From Ectopseudomonas chengduensis (GTDB lineage: Bacteria; Pseudomonadota; Gammaproteobacteria; Pseudomonadales; Pseudomonadaceae), in NCBI RefSeq assembly GCF_900102635.1, contig NZ_FMZQ01000011.1, forward strand, positions 62,001 through 126,000: a DNA stretch of 64,000 nt. Direction: 5' to 3'. The position numbers and the translations under genes were made by a program. Of the stretch, positions 25,708 through 34,745 are shown one piece after another (the stretch's first letter is position 1; each line of letters opens with the position of its first letter). The notes below the pieces were generated by a model. The model was not told where the DNA came from. It made no database searches and saw nothing but the letters and a program-made list of their open reading frames with translations.

Positions 25708-28032
25708 ATGCCATTCAAACGCTGGCAGCGTTGGCTGCTAATCCTCCTGCTCCCCCTGACCCTGATCTGGCTAGCCGACCAACTCTTTCCACTACCCCTG
25801 CCCGAGGATGATCTGGCGCGTGTGGTGCTGGCCGAGGACGGCACGCCGCTGTGGCGCTTCGCTGATCGTGACGGTGTATGGCGTTATCCGGTGACGCCGG
25901 ATGAAGTTTCGCCCTATTACCTGGAGGCGCTGCTGACCTACGAGGATCGCTGGTTTCGCCAGCACCCCGGCATCAACCCGCTGGCGCTGGGCCGTGCGGC
26001 CTGGCAGAACCTCACCGGTGGGCGCGTGGTGTCCGGCGGCAGCACGCTGTCGATGCAGGTGGCGCGGCTGCTCGACCCGCACGGACGTGACCTGCCCGGC
26101 AAACTCAAGCAACTGTGGCGCACCGCGCAGCTGGAGTGGCACCTGTCCAAGGATGAAATCCTCACCCTGTATCTGAACCGCGCGCCCTTCGGCGGCACCC
26201 TTGAAGGTGTGGCGGCTGCGAGCTGGAGTTACCTGGGCAAACCTCCGAGCCAACTGACCCGTGCCGACGCCGCGTTGCTCGCGGTACTGCCGCAGGCGCC
26301 CAGCCGCTTGCGTCCGGACCGCCATCCCGAGCGCGCCCAGGCCGCGCGCGACAAGGTGCTGCGGCGCCTGGGCGAATTTCAGGTGTGGCCGCAGGCGCAG
26401 GTGGATGAAGCGCTGGAAGAGCCGGTTTTTCTCGCGCCGCGCCGTGAGCCGAGCCTGGCGCCCTTGCTGGCGCGGCGGTTGAACCGCGCCGGCAGTCCGC
26501 CGCTGATTCGCACCACGCTGGATGCCGGTTTGCAGCTGCGCCTGGAGGATCTGCTGCTGGGCTGGCGCGCGCGCCTGCCCGAGCGCACCTCGGCGGCGAT
26601 TCTGGTGGTCGAGCACGAGAGCATGGCGGTGCGTGCCTATCTTGGGTCGGTGGATATCGCTGATACCTCGCGCTTCGGTCATGTCGACATGGTCCGCGCC
26701 CTGCGTTCGCCCGGTTCGACGCTGAAACCCTTTCTCTACGGCATGGCCCTGGATGCCGGGCTGATTCACTCCGAATCGCTGCTGCAGGACGTGCCGCGGC
26801 ACTATGGCGACTACCGTCCCGGCAACTTCGCCGCCGGCTTCATCGGCCCGGTATCGGCCAGCGAGGCGCTGGCCACCTCGCTCAACCTGCCCGCCGTGCA
26901 ACTGCTCGAAGCCTATGGGCCGAAGCGCTTCGCCGGCGAGCTGCGCAGTGCCGGCGTGCCGATTCGCCTGCCGGCGCTGGCCGAACCGAACCTGGCGCTG
27001 ATCCTGGGGGGCGGCGGCTCGCGCCTGGAATCGCTGGTGGCTGGCTACAGCGCCTTCGCGCGCGGTGGCATGGCGGCCAAGCCTCGCCTGCAGCCGGGTG
27101 ATGAGCTGCGCGAACGGCGCCTGCTGTCGCCAGGTTCGGCCTGGATCATCCGGCGCATTCTCAGCGGTCAGGCACGGCCTGATCGTGACCCGCGCGCCTA
27201 CCTGGCGCAGCGCCCGACCCTGGCCTGGAAGACCGGCACCAGCTACGGCTTTCGCGATGCCTGGGCTATCGGCGTTGGCCCGCGTCATCTGATCGGTATC
27301 TGGATCGGCCGCCCGGACGGCACCCCGGTGCCGGGCCAGTTCGGTCTGGCCTCGGCCGCGCCGCTGTTGCTGCAAGTGCATGATCTGCTGGTCAATCGCG
27401 ACAGCCAGCGCGGCATCGCTGCACCGGCCGACCCGCAGCCGGCCGAGGTCGGCGTGGCCGCCATCTGCTGGCCGTTGGGGCAGCCGATGAGCAAGGACGA
27501 TCCCAACTGTCGGCGCCTGCGCTTTGCCTGGACGCTGGAAGGCACCACGCCCCCCACGTTGCTGGCAGCCGATCAACCGTTGGGTAGTGGCCTGCGCGAG
27601 CGCTATTGGCTCAATGCCGAAGGGCGGCGCGTTGGTCCAGGTTGTGCCGGGGCCGAGGCGCGTGAACTGGCCTTGTGGCCGGCGCCATTGGAGCCCTGGC
27701 TGCCACGTCGTGAGCAGCGCACGGCACGTTTGCCGAGCGTCGATCCGAGTTGCCCGCCCCCGCGCAGCAGCCAGGTGGCGCCGCTGTCCATCGTCGGCGT
27801 GCGCGATGGTGATCGTCTGCGTCGCCCGCAAGGCAATCATGAGCCACTGCGGCTCAGCCTTTCGGCGCTGGGGGGAAGTGGCCGACGCTGGTGGTTTCTC
27901 GATGGCCGACCGCTGGGTGACACCGCGCTGGATGCACCCTTCAACCATGCCTTCGACAGCGGCAGGCATCAACTGAGCGTACTCGACGAGGGTGGTCAGA
28001 CCGCTCGTCTGGAATTCAGCGTCGGGCCGTGA
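25708..28032 (+). CDS. pbpC: Penicillin-binding protein 1C
   Basis: A 774-residue bifunctional wall enzyme. A membrane anchor lies at about 8-26. The glycosyltransferase domain (about 45-230) shows EDRWFRQHPG and GGSTLSMQ. The transpeptidase domain (about 290-560) has SPGSTLKP as the SxxK box, SLN as the SxN box and KTGT. A C-terminal PBP1C-specific domain ends the protein. It follows the alpha-2-macroglobulin gene, as in E. coli yfhM-pbpC. Confidence 0.95.
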   Translation: MPFKRWQRWLLILLLPLTLIWLADQLFPLPLPEDDLARVVLAEDGTPLWRFADRDGVWRYPVTPDEVSPYYLEALLTYEDRWFRQHPGINPLALGRAAWQNLTGGRVVSGGSTLSMQVARLLDPHGRDLPGKLKQLWRTAQLEWHLSKDEILTLYLNRAPFGGTLEGVAAASWSYLGKPPSQLTRADAALLAVLPQAPSRLRPDRHPERAQAARDKVLRRLGEFQVWPQAQVDEALEEPVFLAPRREPSLAPLLARRLNRAGSPPLIRTTLDAGLQLRLEDLLLGWRARLPERTSAAILVVEHESMAVRAYLGSVDIADTSRFGHVDMVRALRSPGSTLKPFLYGMALDAGLIHSESLLQDVPRHYGDYRPGNFAAGFIGPVSASEALATSLNLPAVQLLEAYGPKRFAGELRSAGVPIRLPALAEPNLALILGGGGSRLESLVAGYSAFARGGMAAKPRLQPGDELRERRLLSPGSAWIIRRILSGQARPDRDPRAYLAQRPTLAWKTGTSYGFRDAWAIGVGPRHLIGIWIGRPDGTPVPGQFGLASAAPLLLQVHDLLVNRDSQRGIAAPADPQPAEVGVAAICWPLGQPMSKDDPNCRRLRFAWTLEGTTPPTLLAADQPLGSGLRERYWLNAEGRRVGPGCAGAEARELALWPAPLEPWLPRREQRTARLPSVDPSCPPPRSSQVAPLSIVGVRDGDRLRRPQGNHEPLRLSLSALGGSGRRWWFLDGRPLGDTALDAPFNHAFDSGRHQLSVLDEGGQTARLEFSVGP

Positions 28033-28115
28033 CGCGACTCGCTGGCGGTGTGCGGGCGCCGACCGCTCTGGCCTGAGGCCTGATCATCCCTGCAAATAAT
28101 GCCGCCTGTAGCGAA

Positions 28116-28142
28116 TAAAGCTTGGTCGTGAGCCGCCGATAT
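28116..28142 (+). promoter_or_regulatory. Sigma-28 (FliA) promoter for the chemoreceptor gene
   Basis: TAAAGCTT (28116-28123), an 11-base spacer and GCCGATAT (28135-28142) match the FliA consensus TAAAGTTT-N11-GCCGATAA at 14 of 16 positions. It lies 90 bases upstream of the MCP start, where a flagellar-class promoter would be expected. Confidence 0.8.
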
Positions 28143-28231
28143 GAAATCTGACGGTAACCGATTTGCAATTTGTGTACATTTTTGTATCCAATTGCTCGGC
28201 GAGCTCAAAATAATAACCGGGAGAAGCCTCC

Positions 28232-30163
28232 ATGCGCCTCTGGCAACGCAGTATTCAGTGGCAGTTGATCCTCAGCATGGGCGCTGCCCTGTTGGCCAGT
28301 ATTCTAATCGTCGTCGGCATCTACTCGGCGGTGGTCAATCGCCTGACCGAGCGCTACCTGATCGAAGAAGCGCTGCCGGCGCGGGTGCTGGCGATCCGCA
28401 ACGACCTGGAGCGGGTGCTGACTGCGCCCATTACCGCCAACGCCTCGATTGCCGAGAACAGCCTGGTGCAGGACTGGTTGGCAGCTGGCGAGGATGTTTC
28501 CCGGCGTGACGAGTTCGCGCGCTATCTGGAGGGCGTGCGTGCCCAGCAGAACGCCATGACCACTTCCATCGTCGCCCTGGCCAGTGGCAACTACACCACC
28601 GGTGAAGGGCTGATGCGCACCCTCGACCGCAGTCAGGCTGAAAACCAGTGGTTCTATCGCCTGGTCGACAGCGACCGGGACCGGGTGCTGGAAATCGATA
28701 TCGACAAGACCACGCGGCTGCCCACGTTGTTCATCAACCAGCGCATCAAGCGCGGTGGCAAGACGCTCGGCGTCTCGGGGCTGGGCTACAACCTGGCGGA
28801 CATGTCGAAGATGATCAGCGAATTTCGCTTCGGCGAGCGCGGCCAGGTGTTTCTCATCGACAGCCAGGGCGGCGTCAAGGTGCATCCGCGTTCGGAGCTG
28901 AGCGGCAATGGCAAGCTCGCCGAACTCTTCGGCGCCGACGCCAGCCGTCAGGTGCTTGCAGGCGATAGCCGGGCGGTACGTTTCGAGCGCGATGGCGAGA
29001 CCTTTCTCGCCGTGGCGCAGAAGTTCGCCAGTATCGACTGGCTGCTGGTCAGCGAAGTGCCCGAGGCCGAAGTCTACTCAGAGGCCCGGCAGGCGCTACT
29101 GATGACCAGCCTGATCGGCGTGGCCGTGGCGCTGTTGTTCCTGGGGCTGGTGGTGCTGCTGGCTCGCGGTCTGGTGCGGCCGATCCGTCAGGTGACCCAG
29201 GCACTGGTGGAAATCGGTGGCGGCGGTGGCGACCTGACGCGACGCCTGGATGAATCGCGGGCCGACGAGTTGGGTGACCTGGCGCGGGGCTTCAACCGCT
29301 TTCTTGCCAGCCAGCGCGATCTGATCGGCGATGTGCTGGCCACCAGCGAGCGCCTGCGTACCGCAGTCGGTCAGGTGGCGCGGGTGGTGGAGAACACCGC
29401 AGGGCGTGCTGTGCAACAGCAGGAAATGACCGACATGGTGGCCACCGCCGTGCACGAGATGGGCCTGACCGTGCAGGAGATCGCGCGCAACGCCAGCAAC
29501 GCCGCGCAGTCCTCGCACAGCGCGCGCGACGAGGCGCAGAGTGCGCGTCAGGTGGTGGGCCAGTCCATCGCCCATATCGAGCGCATGTCCGCCGATATTG
29601 GTAGCGCTGCCGGAGCGGTGACCGAGTTGGCCGAGCAGGTCGCGTCGATCGATCAGGTGCTGGCAGTGATCCGCGGTATTTCCGAGCAGACCAATCTGCT
29701 GGCGCTCAACGCGGCCATCGAAGCCGCGCGCGCCGGGGAGATGGGGCGCGGCTTTGCGGTCGTGGCAGACGAGGTGCGCACCCTGGCCAGCCGCACCCAG
29801 GCCTCCACCGACGAGATTCAGCAGATGATTCAGCGCCTCAAGCAGGGCGCGGAGACGGCGGTCAGCTCCATGCACGCGGGGCAATCGGCCACCGGTACCG
29901 GCGTCGAATCCAGTCAGCGCACCGGGCAGTCGCTGGGTGCCATCACCGAGCAGGTCGAGCGCATCAGCGACATGAACACTCAGGTGGCTGCGGCGACCGA
30001 AGAACAGAGCTCGGTGACCGAGGAGATCAACCGCAACGTGCAGGGCATCGCCGACCTGGCTCACGCCACGGCCGGCGAGGTGCGCGTCTGCCGTGAGGAT
30101 TGCCAGACCCTGAGCCGCCTGGCCGATGATCTGGCCGGGCAGATGGGCAAGTTCAGGCTGTAA
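28232..30163 (+). CDS. Methyl-accepting chemotaxis protein with dCache-like sensor
   Basis: A 643-residue chemoreceptor. TM1 lies at about 11-33, a periplasmic Cache-type ligand-binding region at about 34-288 (VLEIDIDKTTRLPT, GQVFLIDSQG), TM2 at about 290-312, then HAMP and the signalling domain with EQTNLLALNAAIEAARAG. The ligand is unknown; the sensor resembles dCache receptors for amino or organic acids, which is inference. It is preceded by a strong sigma-28 promoter and a GGGAGAAG ribosome binding site, so it should be made with the flagellar regulon. Confidence 0.93.
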   Translation: MRLWQRSIQWQLILSMGAALLASILIVVGIYSAVVNRLTERYLIEEALPARVLAIRNDLERVLTAPITANASIAENSLVQDWLAAGEDVSRRDEFARYLEGVRAQQNAMTTSIVALASGNYTTGEGLMRTLDRSQAENQWFYRLVDSDRDRVLEIDIDKTTRLPTLFINQRIKRGGKTLGVSGLGYNLADMSKMISEFRFGERGQVFLIDSQGGVKVHPRSELSGNGKLAELFGADASRQVLAGDSRAVRFERDGETFLAVAQKFASIDWLLVSEVPEAEVYSEARQALLMTSLIGVAVALLFLGLVVLLARGLVRPIRQVTQALVEIGGGGGDLTRRLDESRADELGDLARGFNRFLASQRDLIGDVLATSERLRTAVGQVARVVENTAGRAVQQQEMTDMVATAVHEMGLTVQEIARNASNAAQSSHSARDEAQSARQVVGQSIAHIERMSADIGSAAGAVTELAEQVASIDQVLAVIRGISEQTNLLALNAAIEAARAGEMGRGFAVVADEVRTLASRTQASTDEIQQMIQRLKQGAETAVSSMHAGQSATGTGVESSQRTGQSLGAITEQVERISDMNTQVAAATEEQSSVTEEINRNVQGIADLAHATAGEVRVCREDCQTLSRLADDLAGQMGKFRL

Positions 30164-30178
30164 TCCTGAGGTCCGTTC

Positions 30179-31306
30179 TCAGTGATCGGCCGCAACCAGG
30201 CGGTTGCGGCCCTCGCGTTTGGCACGGTAGAGCGCCCCGTCGACGCGCTTGAAGAAGGCATCGGCGTCGCCGTCATGACTGCTGCTGAAACAGCCGACGC
30301 CCAGGCTGGTGGTCAGCTCCAGGCGCTGGCCGGCCAGCAGCAGGCCTTCTGTTTCAAGTTCCTGGCGAAAGTGCTCGGCCAGATCCCACGCCTGGGCCAG
30401 GGTGGTGCCCGGCAGCAGTACGCCGAATTCTTCGCCACCCAGGCGCAGCAGTGCGTCGCCATCGCGGCGGAACACCTTGCGCATGCGTTCGGCGAAGGCG
30501 CTCAGGCAGGCGTCGCCACCGGCATGGCCGTGTTCGTCGTTGACCTTCTTGAAGAAGTCGATATCCATCAGCACCAGTGACAGCGGCTCGCCCTGGCGTA
30601 CCGCATTGGCCACCAGGCTGGGGAACAGGTTGTTGAACTGATAGCGGTTGCCCAGTTGGGTCAGGCTGTCGGTGCGGCTGAGCAGATCGAGCTGACTCTG
30701 CTGCTCCAGCAGCTTTAGCTCCAGATCGAGAGTGGCGCGGTATTCACGGTGATTGCGCCCCAGCACCAGAATCAGATAGCTGAGATAGAAGGTCAGGGTG
30801 ATCAGCATCGCATGCTTCTGCTGCCAATTCAGCGCCATCACTGCCAGGCCCGGCAGATAGAGCAGGGCCAGCGCCAGCAGGGCGCGGCCTCGGCGCATGG
30901 CGAAGTTGAAGGTCATTGCCGTGGCGAAGGCCACCGTCGCCAGGGTGGCGATCATTTCCGAGTCATTGTAGGCGTCGCTGTATACCGCCAGCGCATGGGC
31001 CTGGCCCCAACACAACGAAGTTAGGAGGATCAGACCCCAGTGACGATCCAGCCAGCATTGCAACTGTTCAGGGCTGTCGAGGCCATCGGGGCGGTGCAGC
31101 AGGCGCGCAGCCAGGAGTACGACGAATACCGTACAGCCCAGCACGCCGCTGACCATCAGGCTGCCCGGTGCCGCACTGAATACCCAGGTCAGCAGCCAGG
31201 CGAGGGCGTAGAAGAGACCTCCCAGGCGTGTGCGGATGCGGGTGTCATCCACTTCACGCCACAGGGCGAAGGTATTGGGTTGGCGCGGTACTTCGGCGTC
31301 GGTCAT
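30179..31306 (-). CDS. Membrane-bound diguanylate cyclase
   Basis: A protein of 375 residues with about six membrane helices in the first half (about 30-190) and a GGDEF domain at about 205-370. The active-site motif is GGEEF near residue 290; RDGD five residues before it gives an RxxD inhibitory site. The start at ATG 31306 (MTDAEVPRQP) is chosen over a GTG at 31336 that has no spaced ribosome binding site, but neither is strong. It is convergent with the chemoreceptor gene (15 bases apart). The signal sensed by the membrane domain is unknown. Confidence 0.88.
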   Translation of the reverse strand: MTDAEVPRQPNTFALWREVDDTRIRTRLGGLFYALAWLLTWVFSAAPGSLMVSGVLGCTVFVVLLAARLLHRPDGLDSPEQLQCWLDRHWGLILLTSLCWGQAHALAVYSDAYNDSEMIATLATVAFATAMTFNFAMRRGRALLALALLYLPGLAVMALNWQQKHAMLITLTFYLSYLILVLGRNHREYRATLDLELKLLEQQSQLDLLSRTDSLTQLGNRYQFNNLFPSLVANAVRQGEPLSLVLMDIDFFKKVNDEHGHAGGDACLSAFAERMRKVFRRDGDALLRLGGEEFGVLLPGTTLAQAWDLAEHFRQELETEGLLLAGQRLELTTSLGVGCFSSSHDGDADAFFKRVDGALYRAKREGRNRLVAADH

Positions 31307-31464
31307 TTCTTTTGGCCTGCCACCGCTGGCGGCCACCTCCGGGCCGTCGCAGGCGACGTCAGAACCTTCTCCAGGAGGTTTGTGATCACAGAAACTGCTT
31401 GCCAGAGCATAGCGCCTTTTCGTGAACGCGAGGATGTCGATTTGCCAGTACTTGCCACCACCCG

Positions 31465-31914
31465 TCAGCCGCGCCGAATCATCCAGATACCGGCGACGAT
31501 CAACAGCAGGCCTGCCACCTTGCCGAAGGTGATCGGCGATTCACGAAAGCCTGCCCAGCCGAAATGATCGAGGGTGATGGCCATGGCCAGCTGCCCGGCG
31601 ATCACCAGCACCATGAACAGCAGCGCGCCCACGCGTGGCCCGGCGAAGGCGGCGGTGGCGATGAAGAATGCGCCGAGCAGGCCGCCGCTCCAGTGCCACC
31701 AGGTCAGTTGCTTGAGTGCACCAAGCCCGGGCATCTCGCGCTGGCTCAGGGTCATCAGCAGCAACGCCAGGCTGCCGACGGCAAAGGAGATCAGCGCGGC
31801 GGCGAAGACGCTGGAAAGCTGGCGGGCGAGTTGGCCGTTGATGCCGGCCTGCAGTGGCAGCACAGCGCCGGCGAGAAAGGGCAGGGCCAGTAGCCAGCCA
31901 CTAATGTGGTTCAT
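31465..31914 (-). CDS. DMT-superfamily small membrane transporter (YdcZ/DUF606)
   Basis: A 149-residue protein with five predicted membrane helices. The opening PFLAGAVLPLQAGINGQLAR and the closing LLLIVAGIWMIRRG are characteristic of the YdcZ half-transporter family. Such proteins probably work as dimers; the substrate is unknown. The acetyltransferase gene lies 38 bases upstream on the same strand. Confidence 0.85.
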   Translation of the reverse strand: MNHISGWLLALPFLAGAVLPLQAGINGQLARQLSSVFAAALISFAVGSLALLLMTLSQREMPGLGALKQLTWWHWSGGLLGAFFIATAAFAGPRVGALLFMVLVIAGQLAMAITLDHFGWAGFRESPITFGKVAGLLLIVAGIWMIRRG

Positions 31915-31952
31915 GGGTAACTCCAGCGAGGAAGGGAGGATGGGGCGAGGCG

Positions 31953-32438
31953 TTACGGCAGGGCTTTTTCCAGTTGCACCAGTGCCACGCGGCTGCCGTC
32001 CGGGGCACGGCGTTCGACGATGCCAACGGTCTGGTAGCCGAGACGGGTGTAGAGCAGCAGGCCGCCAGCGTTGGCGTTGAAACAGGACACCTTCATCAGC
32101 GGCGCCTTATAGCGCTCGCGGGCGATCTGTTCCATCACTTCCACCAGGTGTTGAGCCACGCCCTGGCTGCGCGCCCAGGGCGCCACCATCAGGTTGCCAA
32201 GGGCGCAGAATTCGCCGTGCTGCCATTGGTAGAAATTGGCGAAGCCGGCGACTTTTCCAGCCAGTTCCACCACGGTGCTTTCACGCCGCTCGGCAATGGC
32301 GGCAGCGAGCTGGCCGACGTTGAGTGGCCAGATAGCCTTGGGGTAGCAGAAGAACAGTTCATCGACGTTCTGCGGGAAGCCGACCACGTCACCGAGGTCG
32401 GTGGCCGTGGCCGGGCGGTGTTGCAGGTTTGCGTTCAA
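31953..32438 (-). CDS. GNAT family N-acetyltransferase
   Basis: A 161-residue acetyl-CoA-dependent acyltransferase. The acetyl-CoA binding motif is seen as LMVAPWARSQGVAQHLVEVM (about residues 80-100), and the later segment CFNANAGGLLLYTRLGYQ is the usual GNAT beta-4 to alpha-4 region. The acceptor is unknown. It may be co-transcribed with the YdcZ-like gene. Confidence 0.85.
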   Translation of the reverse strand: MNANLQHRPATATDLGDVVGFPQNVDELFFCYPKAIWPLNVGQLAAAIAERRESTVVELAGKVAGFANFYQWQHGEFCALGNLMVAPWARSQGVAQHLVEVMEQIARERYKAPLMKVSCFNANAGGLLLYTRLGYQTVGIVERRAPDGSRVALVQLEKALP

Positions 32439-32454
32439 ACGGGGCGGTCCTTGT

Positions 32455-33009
32455 TCAGCGCGGGGGATACTGAGAGAGCACCTGGGTGACGGTTTCGCGG
32501 ATCGCCCGTTCGCGCTCTGCCGGTGTCGGTGGCTGGCTGCGCATCACCTGTTCACCGCTGCCGCGCCAGACCAGTTTGCCGTCTTTGCCGTCGTACAGGT
32601 CGATCTGCAGCGTCGCGACCTTGTAGTCCACACGGCTTGTTTCGGTGAAGGCCGGGCCGCCCCAGTAACCTCCCCAATAGCCGCCCCAGCCACCGCCGTA
32701 CTGGGTGGTGATCTGGTCCTGACGCTCGTCGACGATCAGCACGCTCTGCACTTTCAGGTCGCCCTTGCCGTCAGCTGCCTGGCGCAGGCCGCGTTGCTCG
32801 AGCTGCTCGGCGACGGCCTGGCTGATTCGCGCTTCGGTGATATCGCTCTTCAGGCGTGCGTCGTCGGGTTGGTAGGCGAGCTTGTCGTCCATCCAGCTCC
32901 AGCTGCGGTAGGCGCCGAAGTCGCGACTGGGGTCGAAGTCGCGCTCCAGGCTGACGCTGGCACAGCCGCTCAGGAGCAGCGCGGCGATCAGGTAGGACAG
33001 GTTACGCAT
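32455..33009 (-). CDS. DUF4136 lipoprotein (first of a tandem pair)
   Basis: A 184-residue outer-membrane-type lipoprotein with lipobox LLSGC (Cys about 16). The DUF4136 core follows: FGAYRSWSWMDD near the start, a Gly/Trp/Tyr-rich loop (GGGWGGYWGGYWGG) and LVWRGSGEQ near the end. Function unknown. The next gene upstream on the same strand is a paralogue, 21 bases away. Confidence 0.85.
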   Translation of the reverse strand: MRNLSYLIAALLLSGCASVSLERDFDPSRDFGAYRSWSWMDDKLAYQPDDARLKSDITEARISQAVAEQLEQRGLRQAADGKGDLKVQSVLIVDERQDQITTQYGGGWGGYWGGYWGGPAFTETSRVDYKVATLQIDLYDGKDGKLVWRGSGEQVMRSQPPTPAERERAIRETVTQVLSQYPPR

Positions 33010-33030
33010 GGTGCTCTCCAGGGCTGTCGA

Positions 33031-33612
33031 TCAATAGGGTGGGTAGCCGTTCAGCGCGCTGCGGATGGCCGCACGCATGGCATCGGCCTGCGCCGCCTGG
33101 TCCTTGCCGGCCATGGCTTCGCCGCTGCCTGACCAGACCACCTGGCGGTCGCGTGGGTCTATCAGTTCGATGCGTACCACGGCCACTTTCTGTTCGTAAG
33201 TGCGCACGATGGGGACGCTGCCGTAGGCGCCGTAACGGCGGTCCCAGTGGCTGCCGGTGCCGTAGTAGCCACCGACGTTGTCCTGATATTGGCGCAGACG
33301 GGTTTCCTGGCTGATACGGGCGCTGACCAGCACGTCGCCAGGGCCATTGAGCGCCGGACGCAGGCCATACTGGTCGAGGCCGGCGCTGACGCTGTCGGCC
33401 AACTGATCGCCGCCAGGCGCGCGGCCATCCAGCCAGCTCCAGCTGCGATAGCGGCCGTAGTCACGCGGCGCGGCAGGGTAGGCGCTGCGGTCGAAGGTCG
33501 TGGCCGCTTCGGGCGGCGCCGGTGGCATGGGTAGCGACTCGGCCTGGTAGGGGTTCTTACTCTGGCAGGCGGCCAGCAGCGGCAAGATGAATAGGGCTAT
33601 GGCGGTGCGCAT
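33031..33612 (-). CDS. DUF4136 lipoprotein (second of a tandem pair)
   Basis: A 193-residue lipoprotein (lipobox LLAAC, Cys about 15). It shares the YGRYRSWSWLDG and VVWSGSGEAM landmarks with its neighbour, and a short Tyr/Gly loop. ATG 33612 is chosen because GGAGACG precedes it and a signal peptide starts there; the longer frame to 33639 has no such support. The pair looks like a tandem duplication that has diverged strongly outside the landmarks. Confidence 0.85.
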   Translation of the reverse strand: MRTAIALFILPLLAACQSKNPYQAESLPMPPAPPEAATTFDRSAYPAAPRDYGRYRSWSWLDGRAPGGDQLADSVSAGLDQYGLRPALNGPGDVLVSARISQETRLRQYQDNVGGYYGTGSHWDRRYGAYGSVPIVRTYEQKVAVVRIELIDPRDRQVVWSGSGEAMAGKDQAAQADAMRAAIRSALNGYPPY

Positions 33613-33687
33613 GGTCGTCTCCGTGGTCGCGTGCGACATCCCCGATGGTTTCAGGCTACGCCGGCCTGCCAGCTTCGTCCAACGCGC

Positions 33688-34437
33688 TCAACGTGGTCGG
33701 CAGATCCAGTGCAGGTAGCGGCCGAGCCCCTCGAAGCTGGGATGGCGGCGGTGCGCCAGCTCCATTTCCAGCATGTCGATCAGTTCGGCTTTGGCCTGGA
33801 ATTGCTGCGGCATGTAATCGTGGAATACGCGCACGCCGCTACGGCTTTCGACCTGCCAGTCGGCGGCGAGTTGCGTGGCCAGCTCGCGCGGGTCGACCGG
33901 TTGCTGTGGGGTCAGGCTCTGTTTCTCGCCGGCGAAGTGTTCCTTGCGCAGTTTGCGGAAATGCCCCTTGAGCAGGTTGCGGTAGATCAGCGCGTCCTTG
34001 TTGTAGAAGGCCAGCGACAGCCAGCCTTCCTTGGCCGTCAGCTGGTGCAGCACCGGCAGGATGGCTGCCGGCTCGGCCAGCCACTCCAGCACGGCGTGGC
34101 ACAGCACCAGATCGAAGGGCTCCTGCAACTGGCCGAGTAGCTCCTGCCAGGGTGCCTGGAGGAAAGTGGCATTCTGGCCTGCCTCGGCGAAGCGCTGGCG
34201 AGCACCTTCGAGCATAGGCTCTGCGGGCTCGGCCAGGGTGATCTGATGGCCGCGTTGGGCCAGCCACAGGCTCATGTGGCCCAGGCCGGCGCCGACGTCC
34301 AGCACGCGCAGCGGGCGATCCGGCAGCGCTTCAGCGAGATCTGCCTGTAGCACGGCGAGGCGGATGGCGCCCTTGGCGCCGCCATAGATCTTCTCGGCGA
34401 AACGGGTGGCGAGTTCGTCGAAGTGGCGGTCGCTCAT
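33688..34437 (-). CDS. cmoM: tRNA 5-carboxymethoxyuridine methyltransferase CmoM
   Basis: An SAM-dependent enzyme of 249 residues that methylates the carboxyl of cmo5U34 in tRNA. The SAM site is VLDVGAGLGHMS (about 45-56). CmoM-specific landmarks are RHFDELATRFAEKIYGGAKG at the start, LAFYNKDALIYRNLLKG in the middle and SGVRVFHDYMP near the end. Its ATG overlaps the stop of the MazG-like gene by 4 bases, so the two are translationally coupled. Confidence 0.9.
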   Translation of the reverse strand: MSDRHFDELATRFAEKIYGGAKGAIRLAVLQADLAEALPDRPLRVLDVGAGLGHMSLWLAQRGHQITLAEPAEPMLEGARQRFAEAGQNATFLQAPWQELLGQLQEPFDLVLCHAVLEWLAEPAAILPVLHQLTAKEGWLSLAFYNKDALIYRNLLKGHFRKLRKEHFAGEKQSLTPQQPVDPRELATQLAADWQVESRSGVRVFHDYMPQQFQAKAELIDMLEMELAHRRHPSFEGLGRYLHWICRPR

Positions 34438-34739
34438 TTGAGGAAGCGCCGTTCGTTGTCGGCGAGCTTGTCGAGCACCGCCTGATTCATGTCGATACCC
34501 AGTTCACTGCACAGCTGCACGAGATACAGCACTACGTCGGCCACTTCCTGCCCGGCGTGGGCGAGCTGGTCGGTAGGCAGCTGGCGCGACTGTTCTTCGC
34601 TCAGCCACTGGAAGATCTCCACCAGCTCGGCCATTTCCACGCTGGCGGCCATGGCCAGGTTCTTCGGGCTCTGGTAACGGCGCCAATCGTTGTGATCGCG
34701 AATGGCGTGCATGCGGGCGGTGAGTTCAGCGAGGTTCAT
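34434..34739 (-). CDS. MazG-like nucleotide pyrophosphohydrolase
   Basis: A 101-residue all-alpha NTP pyrophosphatase of the MazG/dCTPase-like group, probably removing non-canonical or excess dNTPs. Metal ligands are seen in EMAELVEIFQW (ExxE) and QEVADVVLYLVQL (ExxD). ATG 34739 is preferred: GGAGC lies at correct spacing, whereas the frame to 34763 runs through the hairpin at 34746-34783. That hairpin contains the ribosome binding site, suggesting translational control. The gene is coupled to cmoM. Confidence 0.85.
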   Translation of the reverse strand: MNLAELTARMHAIRDHNDWRRYQSPKNLAMAASVEMAELVEIFQWLSEEQSRQLPTDQLAHAGQEVADVVLYLVQLCSELGIDMNQAVLDKLADNERRFLK

Positions 34740-34745
34740 GGTGTG

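Noticed and set aside
22103..25714. Minus-strand open frame of 1203 codons
   Set aside because: Antisense shadow of the alpha-2-macroglobulin gene, with no recognisable domain and low-complexity composition.
25792..27972. Minus-strand open frame of 726 codons
   Set aside because: Antisense to pbpC, whose active-site motifs are all intact.
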